Origin: Eudorina sp. 2006-703-Eu-15
Lineage: Eukaryota > Chlorophyta > Chlorophyceae > Chlamydomonadales > Volvocaceae
Length of the DNA stretch: 64,000 bases
NCBI GenBank assembly: GCA_003117195.1
Contig: BDSI01000004.1
Span: 62,001 to 126,000, forward strand
Direction of reading: 5' to 3'
Below, piece by piece: positions 51,567 through 62,200 of this stretch. The translations under genes and the position numbers were made by a program. Positions within the stretch are counted from its first letter, which is position 1, and every line of letters starts with the position of its first letter. The notes beneath the pieces are model-generated. The model saw only the letters and a list, made by a program, of their open reading frames with translations. It did no database searches and was not told where the DNA came from.

Positions 51567-52477
51567 CCCATCTGTCCCATGTCAAACCCGCGCGAGGCCG
51601 TGCAACCACGAATGATACCCTCCGCCGAACGTTAACGGTGGTTGATACCCGCGCGTTACGGCCGTCTTCCCGCGCTCCTAGTACCTGTGGGGTGCCGCGC
51701 AGCAGCTGCCCCCTGCGGCCCATCGGTGCATTCAGAACGTTAGTCGCTGCACGGTAAGAACGGTCCGCGATTGCACCACACAACCACTCAGCACGTCTGC
51801 AGCCTCTCCGCCTGCGCCTGCAGTACATCCGTCAACCCTCCGCGACAGCCAGCCAACCCGCCACCGGGGTCGCATCCCCTACCCTCCTTCTCCAGAGAGC
51901 GACAGCGACCGGACGGCGACGTTCGGAAGCTGCGGCACATGCAAGCAACCACAGCCGCGGCTTCCGCTGTAACATCTATAATAATAACCACAGCCGGGCT
52001 CGACCGGCATCAACCAGCCAGGTGCCCTAGCACCGTACCTCATCCGCGCAGGCCCCGCCATGGACGCGTTGATAACACGGTGTATTCCGGTTCAAAGGCC
52101 GCTGTACGCATCACCCCATTTGCGCCAACCTTGCCGACGTATGTACCGACACCTGGATACTGTGCCATACGGCATGGTCGGTCGGCTGGACGAATGGCCG
52201 CCGCAGCGTTGATCACGCAATGCAAGCGCTGCACCAGTCTTTCAGAGGAGGTCGCTTTGCACGCCTTCTTTGGTGCCTCCTAGGGACTTAGCACCGCTGG
52301 GGAGCCGCTGCAGGGAGGCGGAGTTGTAGTAGTCCAAGCAGTAGCACACCCGCGGCGCCGGCAAGCGTGCCCTCCTGTAACCATCACGACTACAGAATGT
52401 GCACCGCGGTAACCCCGGTCACATCCGTCACAGCAGGTGCGCCTAGCTAGCTAATGATGCCAGCGCTCGGGCGCTGC

Positions 52478-55400
52478 CTACTTCTTCTTCGGCGGCGGCG
52501 CCCGGTGATGCGACGGCGGCGGGCTGCGTTTCTTCGGCGGTGGCGGGCGCCGCCGCTGGGACGGCGGCGGCGATTTCTTCTTCGACGGCGGCGGCGGCTT
52601 ACGGGACGAGCTGGGCGGCGGGGAGCGCTTCCGCGGCGGCGGGGGCCGGCTCCTAACCGGCGACGGTGGCGGGGACTTCCGTACAGATGGCGTGGGGGGT
52701 TTCACCGCGGGGGTAGGCGATTGAAGCGACGGGGGCGGAGGCGTGCGCGGTGGAGACGGTGAAGGCGACGGCGCCGGGCAGAGTGAGCCCAGGCTGGAAA
52801 AACTCGACGTCGCAGCCGCCGCGCTGCACCAGTTGGTGTAGGTGGCGCATCCGTCCGCCCCGGGCGAGCGGGCGCAGAGTGAGGCGAGGGCCCCCAGGTA
52901 GTCGGGGCAGGACATCTGCACGGGAGGGGCGAAGCAAGGGGGGCATCGTTGGGTGATAGGGTTAAGGCATTGAGCGTCCACCTTCTTGCGGCAACGCTGT
53001 AGGAGTACGAATCAGGGCAAGAGGCGGGCAGAGGAGACGGTGTGATGAAGGGACGGCGCCAGAGATCGTGTCGGGCCGCGGATGGGGATGTGACGAGAAG
53101 GGCCGGTTCGTGTAGCGTGAGCGGGCCGGCAGCGCTTCCAGCGGGACACGTCTGCATGCACCGCATTATTTCACACAGGTAACAAACCCTCTGCTGGGTC
53201 AGAAACTTTGGAATGGGTCAATATCTCAGCTACTCAGTCATCCAGGTCTAGAACCCCGGATCGATACCTATGAGTCACAGGCAGGGAGCCCACAGAAACT
53301 CTCTGACGCTGTGTGGTGCGTGACCAGGCGCGACGTGATGACCATTGTTGCAATCCACTAGGGGAGCAGCTAGGGCTACCCTGCCAGCCAGCCAGCCAGC
53401 CACGCAGCCAGCCAGCCAGCCAGCCAGCCACCCACCCACCCACCCACCCACCCACCCTACCATGTTGCAGGTGACGCACTCCGGCGAAATGGCCTGGGAG
53501 GCGCAAAGCTGCAAGACGGCGGCCTTGGCTTGCATGGTGTTGGGCAGCCTAGGCGCGGGAGGGCCGAGCAGGGCAGGCCTGTAACGATTGCGCGTCAACA
53601 TAACAGGAGCCGTGTACGGCGGCGGGACGAACTCGCTTCACGCGCGCATCGGCCGGCGGCTGTTCCCCTGATGATGATGACTCACCCGGGGATAGGGGGG
53701 AACTGCTTGCACTGCTGTACGACACTCGTATTCTTGCAGAGCGGGACGTACGACCGGCAGCCGCCCATGCCCGGCATGTCCGCGCAGATGGTGGCGAGCA
53801 GCGTCATGGGCTGGCAGTAGGCGCCCGTGACTTGGCCGGCCTGAACGAAGGGAGCCATGAGAAAGTCAACCGTATGTACATGTCCAGTGGTCCAGTCAGT
53901 AGCCCAGATACGGTACCACCAACGGTCTCGCAGCAATGCAGCGGGTGGGGCGCTCATCAACTTAATCCGGCACTGTCTCGCTCATACAATGAATTGACAA
54001 TGTGTTCATCACCGCAGAGCCCACCTAACCTGCCCAGCTCTCGCGGTGGGATGCGAGGGCCAAGTGGTGCTACAGCGCCCTCCACATAAGGGCTCTACGA
54101 GGGCGCTCACTGCTAGCTAGCAGGGCCACAAGGCGACTTGGTCGGTTTCGGCGCTTCGCGAACCCGAAGAAAGGGCGTGACAAAGCCTACCTGGCATGCC
54201 TTGCCGATCGTACATCCCGGCATGTACGGCATCATCGTACACAGGTTCGTGATGTCGGCGACGATGTTGACCAGTGGGTACGCGTACGACACGCAGTCCA
54301 CCGAGGAGGAGTCGGTGATGCAGGACGCCGGCGGCGGGCTCGACGGCCGCGGCGAGGTGGCGAGGGGCGGCGGCGACAGTGGCGGCGGCGACGGCGGGCT
54401 CGACGCCGCAATCAGGCTGGGCGGAGGTGAGGGTGGCAGCGGCGGCGCTGTGATGCCGCCCCGGTCCCGCGTGCTGCGGCAGAGGTAGGCAGCCCCGAAA
54501 CCAAACTTGGTCCGTACATCGCCGCCGGGGGTAGCTTCCCCGCCGCAGAACGCCTGCCAGGGGGCGCACTGGCCCATGTCCATGTACCAGCAGCCCTCAG
54601 AGTACGACACTGTACGGCAGGGCGATTCATGGTGCACATATCACGGGTGGCGAGGGCGGGGGGTTGGGCAGGGCGGGATTTCCGTCGTTGGTGGGCCGGG
54701 CGATGGCACGTGTCGCGTGTGGGCGGGATTAAAGAGGAAGAACAATCCTGGAGTGGGGGGCCCACAGCGGGTGAATAGCCCTGTGTCGATGAGCGCTGCG
54801 CTGAGGCACCCATGTCTGACGGTCGTGCTCGGGGTCGGGGACGTGGGCAGCCGGGGCGCCCATTGCTCTCCAAGTCGAAGACCCTAGGTCCGTCGGAAAG
54901 CGCCGAGGTCAGTGCCGTTGCAGCTCCCGAGCCATCATCAGCGCCAACCAGGGCCCCCGGCCCCCCGGCCAGGGCCCCCGACCAAGGCCCCCGACCAGGG
55001 CCCTCGGCTGTTTGCTGCGAGGCGAGGTCGGGCGGATCTGCCTCGACAAGGGCCGACCCCTTCCCCTCCCCGTTTTTTTTCCTTCCTCGAATCCCAGCTG
55101 GAGAAGGGGGACGAGGAGGAGCCCTGTCGGTGTGGCCTTCTTCGCAAATTCGGCGAGATCTCATCACGCGTCCTGTCCGCACTGCACCGCACCGCACTGC
55201 ACTAATCCGTGCCGTAGCCCCACAGCCCCACAACAGGATGCTGTGCGGCCAGCAGCCTGCGCACGTCCCTTCTTGGCGCGGCCGAACCGCCACGTGAAAG
55301 TACGGCAGTACGACAGCTCGGGTACGGATGTTCAGCAACTCACCCAGCGGGTCGGGACATGACTCCGACGTGCAGGACTCGCAACCCAGCATGGACGATG

Positions 55401-56559
55401 GGTCGCCCATGTCATCACAGGCGTGGGTGTGGAGCTGCCGGATTTGGAGCGTGTTGTTCATGCCGTACGGCCGCAGGCAGCTCCGAAACTGATCCGCGCC
55501 GGAGTACGAGGCCTGGAGCCTGGGGTGTGTGTGGTCAGTAGGGGCGGCGGCCACGTGCGCGGGCGAGTTGGGGGCTTGGGGCGGCGCGGGAAGCAGGCCC
55601 CCGGAGTGCGGCTCTACTGAACGTCGGTGCGTGCCAAGGGTTCCGATTAAAACATGACGACGGAGGACGGGAGGCGGTGATGCGGTCGCTCGGGTGCATG
55701 GTGGTGTGCGGTGCATGATGCGTGGTAGTGCTGACGCTCCTTAACCGAAGCCGCGCTCGCTCCGAAGTCACGAGGTGGTGCCAGATGCGCTGCGAAGCTG
55801 GATGCGACATGGCTGGGTGTTGTTCGGGTGTGCCGTACACATGGCGCTGCTGTATTTGTATCGTGAGCACGGCAGTCTACTGTGATGTGATGTGATGTGA
55901 TGTGATGTGATGTGATGTGATGTGATGTGATGTGATGTGATGTGATGTGATGTGATGTGATGTGATGTGATGTGATGTGATGTGATGTGATGTGATGTGA
56001 TGTGATGTGATGTGATGTGATGTGGTGCAGGTGCCCGTGAACCTCGCAGCAGCGCGATTCTGTTGTGCAGTGCAGGGGTAAGCCACGCGCGGGGTCAGCG
56101 CGGGGTAAGATCCAGAAACTAAGTCCGGTGTGCTAAGTGCAGAGTGACCCTACGGGTCCTCTGGGCGGCTCCGCGCCCAACGGGGCCACTGATCGGCTCG
56201 TATCGGCGTGGGTGTTGGCGTTCTCATTACCACAACACCACACGTCCACGCGTGTTGCGCGTCGCTCACCGGTCGCAGAGGCCGTTGGTGGCAGCGACGA
56301 TAGCGGCATCGTCACTGCACAGGCTGCTGGCGATCCTCCAGGTTCCGCAGATTGACGAGAAAATTGGCGGATTCAGGTTGCTGTCCCGACAAAGCCTGTA
56401 AAAGCTGCACCCAATTGCACTTTTCGCCGGCTCCTTGCTGCAGATGTCCACCAACGTTGAGTGAGAGACGACGGGCGGATCTGGGCATTGCTGCGCAACT
56501 GCAACAACTAAGACATATGCTAATGCACATATGAAAGAGTATTGGTGCAGCATTTTCAT
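52478..56559 (-). CDS. Secreted Cys-Met copper-binding protein, CTR ectodomain paralog without TMs (gene II)
   Basis: Six exons splice in phase: 56559-56270, 55519-55344, 54609-54191, 53840-53686, 53548-53461 and 52915-52478 (TAG), giving 521 residues. A signal peptide (MKMLHQYSFICALAYVLV) is followed by the same modules as in gene I, with identical lengths for exon 2 (176 nt) and exon 4 (155 nt). Four Cys-Met motifs remain: CDDMGDPSSMLGC, CWYMDMGQC, CTMMPYMPGC and CADMPGMGGC. The last Cys module, CARSPGADGC, has lost its Met residues. No membrane segment follows; the protein ends in a basic, Pro-rich tail of SPPP, KRSPPP and KKK repeats, like cell-wall glycoproteins. Chlamydomonas CTR3 is likewise a soluble relative of CTR2. 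I infer a role in binding copper in the wall or periplasm. The clusters of PPSPPP could suggest a pherophorin, but the Cys-Met modules do not fit that family. Confidence 0.85.
53385..53458. repeat. (CCAG)n(CCCA)n microsatellite
   Basis: Tetranucleotide units lie directly downstream of the donor site of the fifth exon of gene II. Confidence 0.9.
55881..56024. repeat. (TGTGA)29 pentanucleotide microsatellite
   Basis: About 29 uninterrupted TGTGA units lie in the first intron of gene II. Confidence 0.95.
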
Positions 56560-56618
56560 AGTCTTGGTGGGACCGACAGTCTCAGCCCAACACCTAACCC
56601 TGTAAACAATGTTAGTGA

Positions 56619-56708
56619 GTACTCGTCATAAAGTAAGTACTACTTTCCTTATGGGATGGGGTTTCGTTCAACTTCGCAACAGGGTCACGTACGTGTGACG
56701 ACAGGTAC
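56619..56708 (-). promoter_or_regulatory. Candidate copper-response element cluster of gene II
   Basis: Four GTAC cores start at 56619, 56637, 56689 and 56705, about 60-150 bases upstream of the ATG at 56559. The third lies in a near-perfect dyad, GTCACGTACGTGTGAC. CRR1-type regulators bind GTAC cores, so copper-deficiency induction is plausible. Confidence 0.42.
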
Positions 56709-57953
56709 AATCAGTCGTGACCTGTTGTATTGGAGTTTTATTTTATATTTCATCCAATTTCAAGTAAATCAGACAGCGTAATCAGCATTGCGCCTAGAAT
56801 GTCAGACCCTGTCAGACTGGTTTCGGCTGGAAGATCCCTTAAATCGCCGACCCCATCACACAGCTCCAGCTCTAAATTTTAGTCATGTGCCTCACAGGTG
56901 TCAAACTTTTAATTTTTTTCGCGTGCTTAATGGTCCTACGCCGGAAGTTCAGGCGACAGGTTCCATTGCTATTGCACCTTTCCAATTCGATCCAGTTCTT
57001 CGGTGGAATTTTAAGTCCGGAAGGACATGGGGATGCGTTTTTTCCAACCAGAACAATGCGGTCGGCTGCCGAAGCCTGCTTACTCATTCCCGTAACCCGC
57101 CGCCGTCGCCAGCCATTTACAGTATGCTTGCGACGCTTGTGATGAGTACTTTCAGGGATGTCGTGAGGGATGTGATCGACGGCCGGAGTAATCCTGATGA
57201 GGAATTTAATCTCAATAATCGGGAAACTCTGCACATGCTAGTGTATAGGCTCACTCTTTTGGGGCCCCAACAGCATATGGGCATTAACGACCGGCACAGG
57301 CCAGCACATAACCGTCTTGCAACTTACATGGAAAAATAAAATCACAGTCCAACCTACCCATGGAGGCAGAACAGGGCGGAACACTGCGTTCACAGTCGTG
57401 CTGGCAGACCGATCGATCTTCGCAGCCGTCGAGCCGTGCGTGCATGTGCCGACGCTAGATGCTCGCAATTCACGTGATCCTCACCAACGAACGAACGACC
57501 TGCTAGCCCCAGCCTTCCTCAAATGTAGGCTAGGGCGGGTGGTTGGTGAAGCACGTGGCAGCAACGCGTATCTGCAGGTGCAGAATGCGGAGCGACAGCT
57601 GCATCTGAAATATGTCTTGATAGCGCACATTACCCAATGCGTCCTGTAAAATTAGAAGTATGGAAGGGGCATGCCGGCGCAGGCGTTGGCTACAGCGTTG
57701 GCTTGCCCCTGCACCGTGCGTACCCCTCCCTACTCGCCCCAGTAGCCAGTACCGTACGTACCAGCAAGACCTTTCTACCGCAGCATGCGTGCAAAGACAC
57801 AGCAAACGAGCAGCAGCAACGCCATGTATGTAGCAAGCGCTTGTCCGGAGCATGTCCGGTGCACCAACGAAGGTGGCGCGGTCACGTTTTAGCGAGGCTG
57901 CTGTTGCTGTCACGCACCGATAATTACGAACGCTTCAACATTCATTTGCCCTG

Positions 57954-58228
57954 GTATACACCGGCGATCCCTTTGGGGTCCGCTGTAACGTTCATTCATT
58001 CATTCACAACAGCTGGGGTCGAGCAAACCAATAAGTCATGAGCCTGCCATGCATTCTTAGTTGCTGAGAACCATTAAGAGTCACCGACTGGCGCACTCAG
58101 ACGTGCCTGCATGCGTTGCACCCTGGCCTGCTGTTACGTTCCGCAGCCGGTGTCCTCAGAATGGATGAGTGAATGAATGAATCCATGAACGTTACAGCGG
58201 GCCCCGAAAAGGGATCAACGGTGTATAC
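57954..58228. mobile_element. MITE-like element with about 60-bp inverted ends
   Basis: The left end reads GTATACACCG, then GATCCCTTTGGGGTCCGCTG and TAACGTTCATTCATTC. The right end is its inverted counterpart, ending CGGTGTATAC at 58228. The whole is 275 bp with no coding capacity. Single arms of the same sequence occur at 5543 and 26433. I found no convincing target-site duplication. Confidence 0.55.
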
Positions 58229-58717
58229 GGTATGTGAGGATGTTTGCTAGGGGTCGTGGCGTGGTGACCCACAAGCGCTTGGGAGGCCGCCCTGCCGCTG
58301 CCTCGGGTACTAACCACGCATCACCCAACATAACTACTGCAACGCGCTGAAAGCCGCCCATCGGCCCAATGCACGGTAACAGAATGCAAGCTGCTGCCTA
58401 TGTATCTAGCTAGCTAGCCATGGTCAGCCAGGGTAGGTAGGTTGCGTTCCGCCCATCGGTGCGCTGATGGAGGACTGATGCCCGTCCTCCCCTCGCCCAC
58501 ACATGCACGCCCGCAAACGCGCCCTGCCCGCCTGTGCGCAAATGCGCCGCCGCTGATGCATGATTTTTCCTTAGCAGCATAATAAGTACTGGTGAGGACA
58601 AGAGTGCACGATCTAAAATGTTTGTTGTCAAGCCCCTTGATTGCACGACGCCCGCTCCTGCCTTGCCACCGGCAAACACACACACTCGCTTCCATCCGGC
58701 GCGCGGTGACGATCCTC

Positions 58718-58852
58718 CAGGGTAGGTAGGTGGGTAGATGATGCCGAAGCCAGGGCAGGGCAAGATGATGCCGAAGCCAGGGTAGGGCAAGATGATGCCG
58801 AAGCCAGGGCAAGCCAGGGTAGGTAGGTGGATGATGCCGAAGCCAGGGCAAG
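58718..58852. repeat. GATGATGCCGAAGCCAGGG tandem repeat
   Basis: Four copies of GATGATGCCGAAGCCAGGG are separated by short GGGCAA or GGTAGGTAGGTGG spacers, giving a period of 27-40 bases. It is intergenic. Confidence 0.88.
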
Positions 58853-59202
58853 TGCTCTTCTCTTCTTCACGCTACGGTAGCTGCCGCACCACAACCTCGT
58901 TGGGGACGGCGGGCCCCTGCCCCCATAACCGTTTCGTCGCATCTCTAGGGTGACGACGCACGGGTACGACCTTGGACGAGCACCTCAAAGGAGATCCTCC
59001 ATACGGCCCACAGCCGCCCACTAACACCTTGACTAAATGACTATGTTGGGGGCCGCCTACGTACAGCCGGTCAAGATGGTTGACGACGGTACAGAGAACG
59101 AACCCGGCCAGGCACGATGATTCTCAGCATCCGAAGCCGATCCCGAGCAGCTAACTGGCGCTTGCAGCCTGCACCTGCCCGTCAGCAAGCCGCCAGGTGA
59201 AG

Positions 59203-62200
59203 TTACCGCTGCCGCCTGTGCAGGGCCTTGGTTAGCGGCTTTTTGGACGTCGGATTCGACCGTGGCGGTGGTAAAGTTGACTTGGGTTGAGGCGACCTTG
59301 CCGGTGGCGGCTGGACTGGCGGCGGTGAGGAGGTTCTAAGAGGCGGGGACTTGATGGGTGGCGACGTCGAGGACTTTGGGGCAGGCGATTTTGTAACGGG
59401 CGGCGGCGACGTCGACTTGGAAGGAGGCGATTTTGCGGAGGGTGACGGTGAACTCGACTTGGGAGGAGTGGATTTGAGCAGCGGGCTGGGCGCGGGCGGC
59501 GGCGGCGGGGGCTTCCTGCAGAAGGGCCCCAGGCTGGAGTTGGTGGCCGGTGTCTGCCAGGCAGCCGCCGCGTTGCACCAGTCGGTGTAGGTGGCGCATC
59601 CGTCCGCTCCCGGGCTGGCGGTGCACAGGGCGAGCAGCGGGGTCAGGTAGTCGGGGCAGGACATCTGCATAGGGGGGCGAAGCGCCGGGCCGGGGGCAAG
59701 GAGGAGATAAGGATGTGGAATGGACGTCTCGCCAAAGACCCAATATCCTCCAGGGAACAAGATAGTTAAAACATAATAACAGACAAACAACACCTGCATT
59801 CGAATCCTTGAGGCACGCGTCCACAGTCGAGTCAACGGCACCACCCATAGCTGTCTCTGGTTCATTCCGTCATCATTCTCACCATGGTGCAGTTGTTGCA
59901 GACATCCAAGCTCAGCGCGCCACACAGCTTGACCACCACCGCGGTTTTTGCGGCCATGGTGTTAGGCAGCCTGGCGGCATCAGTCAGGCAGTCAGGGGAT
60001 TCGACATAGCAGCTTGAAGTACATGTAGGACTACTGTGACATTATCAAACGCCAACGGCCCCTCCACGCAGGGTATGTCGTACTGGTATGTGAAACGGCT
60101 CTGTTAACCTTGCTCCGTTATGGGTTAAATGGATGCCCGATCTTGGCTGGGCTCCACGACCCGAAGCATGATTGACCCATTATAAACTTTAAGCAATTCG
60201 CTCCAATGGGGATCATACGTAAAGGTACGGCCAGCACCCTTAGTAAGCTCTCCCCGAGCCGGCGGAGACACCAGGAAAGTCGTATCTACCACCGTACCTT
60301 GGGACGATATCATATGGCAAGAAGACAAACAAGATCGATGTCGCCCAAGTGGGGGCAGTTACTCAGTAACCTGCTTGTCAAGCCAGCCGGCTGGCCCCCT
60401 GATGATGACTCACCCGGGAATGGCGGGGAACTGCTTGCACTGCTGTACGACACTCGTGTTCTTGCAGAGCGGGACGTACGACTTGCAGCCGCGCATGCTG
60501 GGCATGTCCGCGCAGATGGTGGCGAGCAGCGTCATGGGCTGGCAGTAGGCGCCCGTGACTTGGCCGGCCTGAAGGGCGGGAGCAGTACAGCCGCGCGACG
60601 GACCACACAGTTCGAACCGGATTCGGATGTGGGATTCGGAGCACTGATGCGTGGCCTCCTCTTACACAAGAAAAAGCGTGGTTGCCTGGCCAGGGCCGGC
60701 CGGGGGACGGACAGCCCAGCCCAGACGGCAGCTCAAAGTTCAGCCACCACTGAACTTCCAGAGCCTGCCCGCAATGTACCGTTTGTCCGGGGTCCGCCTT
60801 TCCTGGATGCCGCGTGCTTCAGAGGGGATAGGAAGCCGTCTCCTGGCTTTAACCCCGCGAGGCTCCTAGCCGTGTCGTCCAGGCATGGGTATTATGGTTG
60901 AAGTTACAGTGGACCCCGCGGTTCATCGGTGACAGTCGTAGATAGCCTCCTCATCACCGCCAGGCATGGGGTGCAGTCTGCAGCCTGCTCGCCACGTTAT
61001 AACGGAAACACCCAAAGAGTGGATTGACTGCAACCCTAGGCCGGAATCTGTGTCGCATTGAACCAGCGACCGATCCACACGCTCCCCTTCACAATACGCT
61101 CACCTGGCATGCCTTGCGGATCGTGCAGCCAGGCATGTACGACATAGCTGTACAGAGGTCATCCAGGTCAGCGTCGATGTTGATGAGGGGGTACTGGTAC
61201 GAGGCGCAGCTCGGAGCGGAGGAGTTGGCGACGCAGGCCGGCGGTGGGCTGGGCGGCGGGGGGCTGGGCGCGGGCGGCGGCGGGGGCTTCCTGCAGAAGG
61301 GCCCCAGACTGGAGTTGGTGGCCGGTGTCTGCCAGGCAGCCGCCGCGTTGCACCAGTCGGTGTAGGTGGCGCATCCGTCCGCTCCCGGGCTGGCGGTGCA
61401 CAGGGCGAGCAGCGGGGTCAGGTAGTCGGGGCAGGACATCTGCACAGGGGGGCGAAGCGCCGGGTCGGGGGGACGGAAAGAGGAAATTAGGGTGTGGAAT
61501 GGGCGTCGCGCCAAAGACCCGATGCCTTACAGGGAACAAGATGGTTCACACCTAACGGACAGGCAACACCTGCATTCGAATCATTGAGACACGTGTCCAC
61601 AGTCAAGTCAACGGCACCACGCTCATAGCTGTCTCTCGTTCATTCCGTCATCATTCTCACCATGGTGCAGTTGTTGCAGACATCCAAGCTCAGCGCACCA
61701 CACAGCTTGACCACCACCGCGTTTTTCGCGGCCATGGTGTTAGGCAGCCTAGCGGCGTCAGTCAGTCAGGCAGGCAGGCAGTCAGGCAGGCAGGCAGGGG
61801 GTTCGACACTGGTCGTACTGGTATGTGAAGCGGCTTCTGGCAGATACACCCGGTCAGATCTGTTAACCTTGCTCCGTTATCGGTTCAATGGATGCCCGAT
61901 CTTGGCTGGGCTCCACAACCCAAAGCATGGTTGACCAATTGTTCAATGTCAATAAACCTTAAGCAATTCGCACCAATAGGGATTGCCAGCACCCTTAGTA
62001 GGCTGCTAGGCTCTCCCCGAGCCGGCGGCGACACCAGGTAAGTCGTACCTACCACCGTACCTTGGGATGAAATCATATGGCAAGCATACAACAACATCGG
62101 TCTCGCCCAAGTGGGGGCAGTTACTTATTCACCTGCTTGACAAGCCAGCCGCCTGTTCCCCTGATGATGACTCACCCGGGGATGGCGGGGAACTGCTTGC

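Larger units (their letters stand above)
50132..52477. other. Intergenic region upstream of CTR gene I
   Basis: The first 570 bases are AT-rich and likely promoter. A minus-strand open frame at 51180-50698 (160 codons, no ATG at its start) includes RFVKYFELDESLCEAYGAVY. I do not recognise it and it may be a remnant of a former gene. The far side is 3' of gene II. Confidence 0.4.
56560..59202. other. Intergenic region upstream of gene II
   Basis: The DNA is AT-rich from 56560 to about 57300. An open plus-strand frame at 56788-57339 lacks an early ATG and has no recognised domain, though the stretch FRDVVRDVIDGRSNPDEEFN looks coding; it may be a gene remnant. The rest holds an inverted-repeat element and a tandem array, listed separately. 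Confidence 0.4.
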
